From positions 6,110 through 16,803 of the forward strand of contig FR900135.1 in NCBI GenBank assembly GCA_000437755.1: DNA of 10,694 bases, given 5' to 3'. Shown piece by piece: positions 1 to 6,972 of the stretch (position 1 is its first letter; every line of letters starts with the position of its first letter). The position numbers and the translations under genes are program-made. Source of the stretch: Roseburia sp. CAG:303 (GTDB lineage Bacteria; Bacillota; Clostridia; Lachnospirales; Lachnospiraceae). The notes under the pieces were generated by a model that saw only the letters and a list, made by a program, of their open reading frames with translations, made no database searches and had not been told where the DNA came from.

Positions 1-565
1 AGCCGTATATTTCCATACACCGCCATATACCTCGGAACGTGCAAAGCAGAAAGTGCTTGATCTGGCAAAGAAAGTAGCTGCCTATTCCGGTCCGGTTAAA
101 TTAAATGTCGTTAATTTTACGGATATCCAGATGTACATTTATGAGCAGTGTCCGCATGAGGAACTGACCATTATCATGAAGAGATGTTTTTATAAAATTG
201 CAGAAAAGATTGCAAAGGCTCATGGCTGTCTTGCACTTGTAACAGGAGAGAGCATCGGACAGGTATCCAGCCAGACCATGCAGTCCTTAGGGGTAATTAA
301 CCGGGTATGTGAGGAACTGCCGGTATTCCGTCCGCTGATTGCTTTCGATAAGCAGGCTATCGTAGATATATCAGAAAAGATCGATACTTATGAGATATCC
401 ATTGCACCATATGAGGACTGCTGTACAACCTTCGTGGCAAAACATCCAGTAACAAAGCCGAATCTGAAAGCGATTGAGCGTTCAGAAGTTAAGATTCAGG
501 AAAAAATTGACGATATGATAGAAGATGCCGTAAATCAGGTGGAAGAAATCATGATTTACGCATAA
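1..565 (+). CDS. thiI: tRNA 4-thiouridine synthase ThiI, C-terminal part (5' end outside window)
   Basis: ThiI transfers sulfur to uridine 8 of tRNAs (s4U8) and in some bacteria also supports thiamin thiazole synthesis; it acts in the cytoplasm with a cysteine desulfurase. The reading frame is open from base 2 and begins AVYFHTPPYTSERAKQK, the segment that follows the PP-loop in ThiI, so the THUMP domain and the P-loop lie upstream. About 187 residues are visible. The conserved blocks LVTGESIGQVSSQT and PYEDCCTTF are present; the latter matches the region of the catalytic cysteine (Cys344 in E. coli). The protein ends about 55 residues after that cysteine pair, so there is no rhodanese domain, as in B. 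subtilis ThiI; the persulfide must therefore be delivered by a partner desulfurase. The GTG at 53 is internal, not a real start. The next gene follows after 28 bases, so co-transcription is possible. Confidence 0.95.
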   Translation, partial: AVYFHTPPYTSERAKQKVLDLAKKVAAYSGPVKLNVVNFTDIQMYIYEQCPHEELTIIMKRCFYKIAEKIAKAHGCLALVTGESIGQVSSQTMQSLGVINRVCEELPVFRPLIAFDKQAIVDISEKIDTYEISIAPYEDCCTTFVAKHPVTKPNLKAIERSEVKIQEKIDDMIEDAVNQVEEIMIYA

Positions 566-593
566 AGTTACAAGAGAAAGAGGATATAAATAA

Positions 594-2006
594 ATGAAAA
601 AGAAATTCTTAAAGACATTGCTCGTGACAGCAGTAATGGGAGCAATGTTTTCATTTCATGCCTATGCAGGGGAAACGAAGGAGCTGATCCCGATGGATCA
701 GATAAATGTTACGGAAGATGCGGACGGATCGGAGGATGGTCAGCAGGGAGCGAGAGAGTATGCAAAACAGCAGGCGGGAGAAAGTGTCAGAGAAAATATG
801 GGAAGAGGCTATCAGTTCCGTTATCTTTCTTCCACGGCGGTAGATTCCGGGTATTATGCGGATACGGAGCAACAGGGCGTGGATGTTTCCTATCATCAGG
901 GATATATTGACTGGGCACAGGTAAAGGCAAGTGGAATGGAATTTGCCATGATCCGTGTAGGCTACCGTGGCTATGAGGGCGGAAATATTGCCGGGGATGT
1001 ACGTTTTGAAGAGAATATACAGAATGCACTGGCGGCAGGAATGAAAGTAGGTATCTATTTCTTTTCCCAGGCACTTACCGATCAGGAAGCGAGGGAAGAG
1101 GCAAGCTATACCATCAATATGATTCAGAAATATAATATTACTTATCCGGTTGTTTTTGACTGGGAAACGGCACCGGGCTACCGGACTTATGATATTCCGC
1201 TGGCATCCTGGCAGATGAATGATATGGCCACCACATTCTGTGATATGGTGGCATCCTATGGTTATATCCCTATGGTATATTCCAATACCACTGATTTTAA
1301 GAACCGTTATGATTATGCGTCCCTTTCTTCCAAATACTATATCTGGTATGCCAGATATCCAAGTTATTATGGGGGAACGACATGGTATCATTCCGGCGAC
1401 AGAAAACCGAATTATGATAATAATATCCAGTTTAATATCTGGCAGTATATGAGTGATGGAACCGTACCGGGAATCCATACGGATTGTGATGTAAATGTTA
1501 CTTTTAATGATTTTACAAAGGTAAGGCAGCCGGCTCCAATGCCAGCACCAACACCGACACCGACACCGGTGGAAGTCCAGCTGTCAGCAAGTGATTCTTC
1601 TATTTGCATAGACAGTGGAAACAGGATTATTTCAGGACTGAATGCTGGAGTAACTTCCACGGATCTGCAGAATAGCTTCAGTGGATTTTATGTCAGTGTA
1701 AATGGAAACAGTCCGGCAAGTTCACAGGTATTTACCTTAAAAACAGGGGATGAACTGGTATTCACCCCGAAAGAAGCATATACATATCTTACTGTTACAA
1801 CATACAATCTGTCAGTAACTGGTGATGTGGACGGGGATGGGGAGATGAATGTCCTTGATATGGAAAAGATTCAGAAATCATTACTGGGAATCGGCCCGTT
1901 GACCACATTGCAGCAGAGAGCTGCAAGAATGACAGGATCAGATGAAATAAGCATATTCGATATGGAAAGAATCCAGAAATGCCTGATCGGATTAGACCAC
2001 TTATAA
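594..2006 (+). CDS. Secreted GH25 muramidase (lysozyme) with C-terminal dockerin-like module
   Basis: Predicted to cleave the MurNAc-GlcNAc beta-1,4 bond of peptidoglycan outside the cell. Residues 1-25 form a signal peptide (KKK, hydrophobic core, AYA cleavage site). A low-complexity stretch (about 26-90) precedes the GH25 domain (about 95-310). The expected acidic residues are visible: D97 in GVDVSYHQG, D189 and E191 in VVFDWET, and D297/D299 near the end. A Pro/Thr linker follows (PAPMPAPTPTPTP, about 313-325), then a beta-rich module (about 327-409) of the kind that often precedes dockerins in Clostridia. The last 60 residues look like a type I dockerin: the first calcium loop is good (D411, D413, D415, N419, D422); the second (about 445-456) lacks the acidic residues at positions 1, 3 and 5 and keeps D456. 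Each loop is followed by a similar helix (DMEKIQKSLLG and DMERIQKCLIG). The ribosome site AAAGAGG lies about 10 bases before the ATG. The protein could remodel the cell's own wall or attack competitors; the sequence does not decide. Confidence 0.93.
   Translation: MKKKFLKTLLVTAVMGAMFSFHAYAGETKELIPMDQINVTEDADGSEDGQQGAREYAKQQAGESVRENMGRGYQFRYLSSTAVDSGYYADTEQQGVDVSYHQGYIDWAQVKASGMEFAMIRVGYRGYEGGNIAGDVRFEENIQNALAAGMKVGIYFFSQALTDQEAREEASYTINMIQKYNITYPVVFDWETAPGYRTYDIPLASWQMNDMATTFCDMVASYGYIPMVYSNTTDFKNRYDYASLSSKYYIWYARYPSYYGGTTWYHSGDRKPNYDNNIQFNIWQYMSDGTVPGIHTDCDVNVTFNDFTKVRQPAPMPAPTPTPTPVEVQLSASDSSICIDSGNRIISGLNAGVTSTDLQNSFSGFYVSVNGNSPASSQVFTLKTGDELVFTPKEAYTYLTVTTYNLSVTGDVDGDGEMNVLDMEKIQKSLLGIGPLTTLQQRAARMTGSDEISIFDMERIQKCLIGLDHL
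1551..1568 (+). repeat. Three tandem ACACCG hexamers in the Pro/Thr linker
   Basis: Three perfect copies of ACACCG encode the Thr-Pro repeat of the muramidase linker. Each copy adds two residues without shifting frame, so slippage would change linker length only. The tract is short and may be stable. Confidence 0.6.
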
Positions 2007-2018
2007 AAGTGGAAACAA

Positions 2019-2048
2019 AAAAGCAGCCGCTAAAAAGCAGCTGCTTTT
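2019..2048. terminator. Bidirectional intrinsic terminator between convergent genes
   Basis: The arms AAAAGCAGC (2019-2027) and GCTGCTTTT (2040-2048) are perfect inverted repeats around a 12-base loop. On the plus strand the hairpin lies 12 bases after the muramidase stop and ends in TTTT. On the minus strand it follows the HPr-like gene's stop, and the A-run 2017-2022 becomes a U-tract. It plausibly ends both genes. Confidence 0.75.
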
Positions 2049-2054
2049 CCTTGC

Positions 2055-2288
2055 CTATACAAGATAAGGTTTAAGTACGTTTAAGATTTCTTCTATTCCG
2101 GATTCATCAGCATGGATGCATAAGTCAATTGGCTTGGATAAGTCAAGACTGAAAATACCCATGATGGATTTAGCATCGATGACATATCTGCCGGATACTA
2201 AATCAAAATCAGTATCAAACTTAGTGATTTCGTTTACGAATGCTTTAACCTTATCAATAGAATTTAAGCAAATCTGAACTGTCTTCAT
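2055..2288 (-). CDS. HPr-family protein lacking the phosphorylatable His15
   Basis: A 77-residue protein with the HPr fold signature: VIDAKSIMGIFSLDLSKPI (about 36-54) matches the region around regulatory Ser46 of HPr, placing the equivalent serine at S41. Canonical HPr carries the PTS phosphate on a histidine within GIHARPA; the matching stretch here is NSIDKVKAF with no histidine, and D12 falls about where His15 would be. It is therefore unlikely to act as a sugar phosphotransferase carrier. By analogy with Crh of B. subtilis, which also lacks His15 but keeps Ser46, a regulatory role through HPr kinase and CcpA is conceivable; this is inference. The ribosome site GAGGAGG (2302-2296) sits 7 bases before the ATG. 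The gene stands alone, convergent with the muramidase and divergent from mtaB. Confidence 0.85.
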   Translation of the reverse strand: MKTVQICLNSIDKVKAFVNEITKFDTDFDLVSGRYVIDAKSIMGIFSLDLSKPIDLCIHADESGIEEILNVLKPYLV

Positions 2289-2437
2289 AATAAAACCTCC
2301 TCGAAAAAATATAATTGAATTATTTTAGGATATGAGGTAAACTTTTTGGTATGACCCCATTTGTATATATAGTACCTTTAAAAACGTTAAAAGTCAATGT
2401 AAAAAGTGTTAAAATTAATAATAAACTGGAGAGCAAT
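2289..2437. promoter_or_regulatory. Divergent intergenic region, HPr-like gene / mtaB
   Basis: This AT-rich stretch must hold the promoters of two divergent genes. For mtaB a possible SigA-type pair is TTAAAA (2387-2392), a 17-base spacer, then TAAAAT (2410-2415), which would give a leader of only about 16 bases. The -35 match is weak. I see no clear promoter for the minus-strand gene and no strong hairpin or riboswitch-like structure. Confidence 0.3.
2428..2433 (+). promoter_or_regulatory. Ribosome binding site that fixes the mtaB start
   Basis: GGAGAG lies just before the ATG at 2438. The only upstream in-frame ATG, at 2351, has a poorly spaced GAGGT (12 bases away) and would add 29 residues unlike MtaB proteins. 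The start at 2438 is preferred. Confidence 0.8.
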
Positions 2438-3766
2438 ATGTTAAATAAAAATAGAAAAGTGGCATTTCACACACTGGGATGTAAAGTAAATTCATATGAA
2501 ACCGAGGCGATGCGGAATCAGCTGGAACAGAACGGATATGAAATCGCAGATTTTAAGCCAGGTGCGGATATTTATATTATCAATACCTGTACTGTTACCA
2601 ATATCGCGGACAGAAAGTCAAGACAGATGCTGCATAAGGCGAAGAAAATGAATAAAGATGCGGTAGTAATTGCCGTAGGATGCTATGTACAGGCGGCAGG
2701 GGAAGAACTGCTGAAGGATGAAGCCATTGATATTGTGGTCGGAAGCAACAGAAAGAGTGAAATTGTTCATATAATTGAGGAATATTATGCCGGAAAGGAT
2801 CACAGCTACCTTTCTGATATTTCCAAATCCTGTGAATATGATGATATGGAAATGTCATCCCTTGCGGAACGTACCAGGGCATTTATCAAGATTCAGGATG
2901 GATGTAACCAGTTCTGTACCTACTGCATCATTCCGTATGCAAGGGGAAGAATCCGCAGCAAAAAACTGGAAGATATCAGACAGGAAGTGGAAAAACTGGC
3001 GGCAAACGGATATCAGGAGGTTGTGCTGACGGGAATTCATTTAAGCTCTTACGGCAGGGATCAGGAAGAAAATGTTACCTTGTCAGATGCCATCCGTGTG
3101 GTTTCCGAAGTGGAAGGGATAAAAAGAATCCGTCTCGGCTCACTGGAGCAGGGCATTATTACAGAAGAATTTGTCCGGGAACTTTCTGAAAACCCGAAAT
3201 TTTGTCCGCAGTTCCATCTTTCCCTGCAGAGCGGCTCAGAAACCGTGTTAAAGCGGATGAACAGGCATTATACCCCACAGCAGTATGAGGAAAAATGTAA
3301 TGTGATCCGTAGATATTTTAAGAATCCGGCATTTACCACGGATATTATTGTCGGATTTCCGGCTGAAACAGAGGAAGAATTTGAGGAAACCATGCAGTTT
3401 GCAGAGCAGATCGGCTTTTCAAAGATTCATATATTTAAGTATTCCATGCGCAAAGGTACTCCGGCAGCAAAGATGGAACACCAGGTAGCAGATTCCATAA
3501 AGACAGAGAGAAGTGAAAAGCTGGAAAAATTAAATGAAAAGCTGGAAGAAAACTACAGAAGATGCTTCCTGGAACAGGAGGAAGAGGTTCTTATGGAAGA
3601 ACGGATCCTGGTGGACGGACAGCGATATTTTGTCGGACATACCAGGGAATATCTGAAGATAGCAGTGGTTACGGAAGAAGATCTGGAGAATAAAATGGTT
3701 CAGGTCAGGGTGAAAAAAATGTTAAATAAGGAAATATTACTTGCAGAAATAGTAAAAATATATTAA
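2438..3766 (+). CDS. mtaB: tRNA t6A37 methylthiotransferase MtaB
   Basis: A radical-SAM enzyme that converts t6A37 to ms2t6A37 in tRNAs reading ANN codons, which helps decoding accuracy. From the ATG at 2438 the protein has 442 residues, typical of the family. The N-terminal methylthiotransferase domain shows its three cluster-binding cysteines: C15 in HTLGCKVNSYE, C51 in NTCTV and C81 in AVGCYVQ. The radical-SAM cluster motif CxxxCxxC is C155, C159 and C162 (GCNQFCTYC). A C-terminal TRAM-like RNA-binding region occupies roughly residues 375-440. The wording TLGCKVNSYET and NTCTVTNIADRKSRQ fits MtaB (YqeV) rather than MiaB or RimO. A likely promoter for the next operon overlaps its stop codon. 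Confidence 0.95.
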   Translation: MLNKNRKVAFHTLGCKVNSYETEAMRNQLEQNGYEIADFKPGADIYIINTCTVTNIADRKSRQMLHKAKKMNKDAVVIAVGCYVQAAGEELLKDEAIDIVVGSNRKSEIVHIIEEYYAGKDHSYLSDISKSCEYDDMEMSSLAERTRAFIKIQDGCNQFCTYCIIPYARGRIRSKKLEDIRQEVEKLAANGYQEVVLTGIHLSSYGRDQEENVTLSDAIRVVSEVEGIKRIRLGSLEQGIITEEFVRELSENPKFCPQFHLSLQSGSETVLKRMNRHYTPQQYEEKCNVIRRYFKNPAFTTDIIVGFPAETEEEFEETMQFAEQIGFSKIHIFKYSMRKGTPAAKMEHQVADSIKTERSEKLEKLNEKLEENYRRCFLEQEEEVLMEERILVDGQRYFVGHTREYLKIAVVTEEDLENKMVQVRVKKMLNKEILLAEIVKIY

Positions 3767-3769
3767 AAT
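3741..3769 (+). promoter_or_regulatory. Possible SigA-type promoter for the ireB operon
   Basis: TTGCAG (3741-3746), a 17-base spacer and TAAAAT (3764-3769) overlap the end and stop codon of mtaB. The -10 matches consensus in five of six positions, the -35 in three. Transcription would start near 3776 and leave a leader of about 85 bases before ireB. Read-through from mtaB is the alternative, since no terminator is visible between them. Confidence 0.4.
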
Positions 3770-3797
3770 AGTTTCAAAGTGTGTGCGTGAGAAGAAA

Positions 3798-3851
3798 ATG
3801 AATAGAAGTTTTCTTTTAGAAAAAGCATATCCATTATTTATAGAAAGGTGA
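3798..3851 (+). CDS. Possible 17-codon leader ORF before ireB
   Basis: ATG at 3798 opens a short frame, MNRSFLLEKAYPLFIER, ending in TGA at 3849-3851. The stop overlaps the AAAGGTGATG region that serves as the ireB ribosome site, an arrangement that would allow translation of the leader to affect ireB initiation. The leader's own ribosome site (GAGAAG just upstream) is weak. There is no homology I recognise, and a chance ORF is quite possible. Confidence 0.25.
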   Translation: MNRSFLLEKAYPLFIER

Positions 3852-3860
3852 TGTACGGAA

Positions 3861-4127
3861 ATGAATGGTAATCAGATGAACAATACACAGTACTTTAAAA
3901 CAGTACCTGATACAAAACTCGAAGTAAAACAGGTTTTGGAAGATGTTTATAAGGCACTTATGGAAAAGGGATATAACCCGGTAAATCAGATTGTGGGATA
4001 TATTATGTCCGGAGATCCGACCTATATAACAAGTCATAATAATGCAAGAAGCATGATCATGAAAGTTGAGAGGGATGAGCTGATCGAAGAGGCACTGACA
4101 TACTATATTAATAACAAATTGAAATAA
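3861..4127 (+). CDS. ireB: IreB family regulatory phosphoprotein (UPF0297 / YrzL)
   Basis: An 88-residue protein with the family's hallmark block GYNPVNQIVGYIMSGDPTYITSHNNARS (about 37-64). In Enterococcus faecalis, IreB is phosphorylated near its N-terminus by the PASTA kinase IreK and restrains cephalosporin resistance; whether that applies here is unknown. Thr residues are present near the N-terminus (T9, T14) and could be phosphorylation sites. AAAGGTGATG ends 7 bases before the ATG. It heads the conserved ireB-ruvX-yrzB trio; ruvX begins 25 bases after its stop. Confidence 0.95.
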   Translation: MNGNQMNNTQYFKTVPDTKLEVKQVLEDVYKALMEKGYNPVNQIVGYIMSGDPTYITSHNNARSMIMKVERDELIEEALTYYINNKLK

Positions 4128-4152
4128 TCATGTTCCAGGAGGAGGGATTCAG

Positions 4153-4599
4153 ATGAGAGTAATGGGACTTGATTATGGTTCAAAAACCATGGGAGTTGCA
4201 ATATCGGACGAGCTGATGATGATTGCAACCGGATTGGAAATTATACGGCGGGATTCCGAGAAGAAGATAAGAAAGACATTAATACGCATTGACGAGCTGA
4301 TCGCTGAATATAATATAGGAAAGATTGTGCTTGGACTGCCGAAGAATATGAATAATACACTCGGAGAACGGGCAGAGAAATCTTTAGAACTGAAAGAAAC
4401 CCTGGAACGCCGCACCGGACTGGAAGTGATTATGTGGGACGAAAGACTTTCTACAGTAAGTGCACATAAGGCAATGATGGAAGCCGGCATCCGCAGGGAA
4501 GACAGAGGAAACTATGTTGACAGTATTGCAGCGGCAATTATCCTGCAGGGGTATCTTGATTCTGTGGCAGGAAGTGCGGCAGAAGGAAAAGAGGAATAG
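4153..4599 (+). CDS. ruvX: RuvX / YqgF family RNase H-fold nuclease
   Basis: A 148-residue protein of the YqgF family, annotated as a putative Holliday junction resolvase and, in B. subtilis (YrrK) and E. coli (YqgF), linked to 5' maturation of 16S rRNA. Motifs of the RNase H-like fold are intact: D7 in MGLDYGSKTMGVA, E97 in WDERLSTVSA, and D123 in YVDSIAAAIIL; these should be the metal-binding acidic residues. The VLGLPKNMNNTLGERAEK segment (about 59-76) is also typical. A strong AGGAGGAGGG ribosome site precedes the ATG. Its stop is one base before the start of the next gene, so translation of the two is probably coupled. Confidence 0.95.
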   Translation: MRVMGLDYGSKTMGVAISDELMMIATGLEIIRRDSEKKIRKTLIRIDELIAEYNIGKIVLGLPKNMNNTLGERAEKSLELKETLERRTGLEVIMWDERLSTVSAHKAMMEAGIRREDRGNYVDSIAAAIILQGYLDSVAGSAAEGKEE

Positions 4600-4600
4600 G

Positions 4601-4864
4601 ATGTTTGAGAAGATTAAACTGACAGATGATGAAGGAAATGAATTAGAAGTTTCGGTGATTGAACAGACAAAAATTAATAATACAAGCTATCTTCTGGTTA
4701 CGGATTCCGAAGACGATGAGGAAGAAATCAATGCATTTATCGTAAAAGATTTATCTTCCCCTGAGGACGAAGACGCAATCTATGAATTTGTGGAAGATGA
4801 TGATGAATTTGATAGTGTAGCTAGAATTTTTGATGAGCTTGTTGATGAGGAAGACTTAAATTAA
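4601..4864 (+). CDS. yrzB: DUF1292 / UPF0473 family acidic protein (YrzB)
   Basis: An 87-residue, highly acidic protein (MFEKIKLTDDEGNELEVSVIEQ at the start, EFVEDDDEFDSVARIFDELVDEEDLN at the end) of the DUF1292 family. Its biochemical function is unknown. It regularly follows ruvX in Bacillota, as it does here one base after the ruvX stop. The ATG at 4601 is chosen because a GAGGAA site lies just before it inside ruvX and the family begins at this point. An upstream in-frame start at 4514 would add 29 residues lying wholly within ruvX and is unlikely. Confidence 0.92.
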   Translation: MFEKIKLTDDEGNELEVSVIEQTKINNTSYLLVTDSEDDEEEINAFIVKDLSSPEDEDAIYEFVEDDDEFDSVARIFDELVDEEDLN

Positions 4865-4888
4865 TGCATATATCAAAAATTTAAAATT

Positions 4889-4894
4889 GGAGGT
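4889..4894 (+). promoter_or_regulatory. Ribosome binding site for the TTG start of rnjA
   Basis: GGAGGT stands 6 bases before TTG 4901. The next in-frame ATG lies 26 codons in, within the conserved LGGLEQIGMN block, so TTG is the start. Confidence 0.85.
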
Positions 4895-4900
4895 AAGAAG

Positions 4901-6580
4901 TTGAAAGCAGCAAGTGAAAAGAATGAAAATGCAAAAATAAGGATTATTCCGTTGGGTGGTCTGGAACAGATCGGTATGAATATGACTATTTTTGAATACG
5001 AAGACAATATTATTGTGGTTGACTGTGGTCTGTCTTTTCCGGATGATGATATGCTTGGTATCGATCTTGTTATTCCGGATATTACTTATCTGAAAGAAAA
5101 TATCGATAAAGTAAAGGGTTTTGTCATTACTCATGGTCATGAAGATCATATCGGTGCTATTCCATATATTTTAAGGGAAGTCAATGCACCGATTTATGCG
5201 ACAAAGCTTACTATGGGAATTATAGATAACAAGTTAAAAGAACACGGAATGGAAAAATCAGTAAAGAAAAAGATTGTAAAACACGGACAGTCTATCAATC
5301 TGGGCTGCTTCAGGGTAGAATTCCTGAAAGTAAACCACAGTATTGCCGATGCGGCAGGACTGGCCATCTTTACTCCGGCAGGAATTATCGTCCATACAGG
5401 GGACTTTAAGATCGATTATACACCGGTATTCGGTGATGCCATGGATTTAACAAGATTTGGTGAACTTGGTAAAAAAGGTGTACTTGCCCTGATGTGCGAC
5501 AGTACCAATGTTATGCGGCCGGGATTTACCAGTTCGGAAAGAACCGTAGGAAAGACTATCGATCATCTTTTTGCGGAAAATGCGGCACACCGCATTATCG
5601 TGGCAACCTTTGCGTCGAATGTGGACAGGGTGCAGCAGATTATCAATTCCGCATGCAAGTATGGACGTAAGGTTATTATTGAAGGACGCAGTATGATAAA
5701 TATTATCAATACGGCGAGGGAACTAAAATACTTACAGGTGCCGGATAATACTATTATAGATATTGAAGAAATGAAAAATTACGAAGACAGCCAGCTGGTA
5801 TTGATTACGACCGGAAGTCAGGGAGAATCCATGGCGGCACTGTCAAGAATGGCAGCTTCCATCCATAAGAAAGTAACAATCAAACCGGGTGATACCGTTA
5901 TCTTCAGCTCTTCCCCGATTCCTGGAAATGAAAAAGCAGTATCAAAGGTTATCAATGAGTTGTCCATGAAGGGTGCAAACGTTATTTTCCAGGATACCCA
6001 TGTTTCCGGACATGCATGTCAGGAAGAAATCAAACTGATTTATTCCCTTGTAAAACCGAAATATTCCATTCCGGTACATGGTGAGTACCGTCATTTAAAG
6101 ACACAGGCAGAACTGGCAGAGCTTATGGGAATTGATAAAGATCATATCTTTATCCTTACTTCCGGTGATGTGCTTACCTTATCCGAGAAAGAAGGATATG
6201 TGGCAGAACATGTACCGGCCGGGGATATTCTGGTAGATGGTCTTGGTGTCGGTGATGTCGGCAATATCGTATTGCGTGACAGACAGAATCTTGCGGAGAA
6301 CGGTATTATTATCGTTGTCATGACCTTTGAGAAATACAGCAACCAGCTACTGGCAGGACCGGACATAGTATCAAGAGGATTCGTTTATGTCAGGGAAGCA
6401 GAGAATCTGCTGGAAGATGCAAGAAAAGTAGTCAATGATGCAGTGGTGGAATGTGTTGAAAAGAATATATCCGACTGGGGCAAGATCAAGATGGTCGTAA
6501 AAGAAACCCTGAGTGATTATTTATGGAAGAAGATTAAGAGAAATCCTATGATTCTGCCAATTATAATGGAAGTAGAATAG
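4901..6580 (+). CDS. rnjA: Ribonuclease J
   Basis: A 559-residue metallo-beta-lactamase/beta-CASP ribonuclease with 5'-3' exonuclease and endonuclease activity in mRNA decay and rRNA processing. Visible zinc-site residues: H78, H80, D82 and H83 in THGHEDH, H146 in VNHSIAD, D168 in VHTGDFKID, and H393 in PVHGEYRHL. The beta-CASP part includes MCDSTN (about 198-203), TTGSQGE (303-309) and HVSGHA (367-372). Length and motifs match RNase J1 of B. subtilis (555 residues); one gene here does not exclude a J2 elsewhere. Translation starts at TTG. In B. subtilis rnjA lies at another locus, so its position between yrzB and ylbF differs from that model. Confidence 0.96.
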   Translation: MKAASEKNENAKIRIIPLGGLEQIGMNMTIFEYEDNIIVVDCGLSFPDDDMLGIDLVIPDITYLKENIDKVKGFVITHGHEDHIGAIPYILREVNAPIYATKLTMGIIDNKLKEHGMEKSVKKKIVKHGQSINLGCFRVEFLKVNHSIADAAGLAIFTPAGIIVHTGDFKIDYTPVFGDAMDLTRFGELGKKGVLALMCDSTNVMRPGFTSSERTVGKTIDHLFAENAAHRIIVATFASNVDRVQQIINSACKYGRKVIIEGRSMINIINTARELKYLQVPDNTIIDIEEMKNYEDSQLVLITTGSQGESMAALSRMAASIHKKVTIKPGDTVIFSSSPIPGNEKAVSKVINELSMKGANVIFQDTHVSGHACQEEIKLIYSLVKPKYSIPVHGEYRHLKTQAELAELMGIDKDHIFILTSGDVLTLSEKEGYVAEHVPAGDILVDGLGVGDVGNIVLRDRQNLAENGIIIVVMTFEKYSNQLLAGPDIVSRGFVYVREAENLLEDARKVVNDAVVECVEKNISDWGKIKMVVKETLSDYLWKKIKRNPMILPIIMEVE

Positions 6581-6612
6581 AAAGACCGCTACATAAGATG
6601 AGGTGAAAAGCC

Positions 6613-6951
6613 ATGGGAGATGAACTGATAGAAAAAGCGCAGGAATTAAAAACAATGATTCAGAACAGTGCGGAGTATCAGAAATATGATTCCTGCAGAC
6701 ATATATTAAAAGAAGATGAAGAATTATACCGGAAGGTCAATGAATTCCGGAAGAAGAATTTTGAATTTCAGACAGAGGGTTCTGCAGAGAATGGTCAGGC
6801 AGACAGGCTGGCAGAAGCATATGCAGACGTGCTGGGGCAGAAAGCAGTGATGGAATACATGAATGCAGAACTGATTCTCTGTCGGAAATTGCAGGAAATC
6901 TACGGATTGCTTGTTGGAGATTTGGAATTTGATTTGGATTTTTTACAATAG
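6613..6951 (+). CDS. ylbF: YlbF/YmcA family protein (DUF964)
   Basis: A 112-residue, mostly helical protein of the YlbF family. In B. subtilis YlbF (RicF) joins YmcA (RicA) and YaaT (RicT) in a complex that binds RNase Y, controls maturation of some operon mRNAs, and promotes competence, sporulation and biofilm formation. The family pattern is seen in AEYQKYDSCRHILKEDEELY (about 20-39), the FRKKNFEFQ helix (45-53) and the C-terminal helix ELILCRKLQEIYGLLVGDL. Cysteines are C28 and C90; whether either binds the Fe-S clusters reported for the Ric complex cannot be judged here. The partners are not in this window. GATGAGGTG precedes the ATG. YlbF and YmcA are hard to separate from sequence alone, so the symbol is tentative. 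Confidence 0.8.
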   Translation: MGDELIEKAQELKTMIQNSAEYQKYDSCRHILKEDEELYRKVNEFRKKNFEFQTEGSAENGQADRLAEAYADVLGQKAVMEYMNAELILCRKLQEIYGLLVGDLEFDLDFLQ

Positions 6952-6961
6952 AAATATAATT

Positions 6962-6966
6962 AGGAG
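6962..6966 (+). promoter_or_regulatory. Ribosome binding site that decides the start of the MltG-like gene
   Basis: AGGAG touches the first ATG (6967), leaving no spacer, but lies 6 bases before the second ATG (6973). The second is the better start. Confidence 0.7.
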
Positions 6967-6972
6967 ATGCAG

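Noticed and set aside
651..1478. Minus-strand open frame of 275 codons inside the muramidase gene
   Set aside because: It is antisense to a clear GH25 gene with a signal peptide and intact catalytic residues; its product has no recognisable motif and reads as a frame shadow.
2351..2437. N-terminal extension of MtaB from the ATG at 2351
   Set aside because: The extension is unlike family members, its ribosome site is badly spaced, and GGAGAG before the ATG at 2438 gives the expected N-terminus.
3811..3825. Small hairpin TTTTCT / AGAAAA ahead of ireB
   Set aside because: Six AT-rich pairs with a three-base loop and no following T-run are too weak to call a terminator or riboswitch.
4514..4600. 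Upstream start for the DUF1292 gene within ruvX
   Set aside because: It would add 29 residues read out of frame from ruvX; the family starts at MFEKIKL, at 4601.
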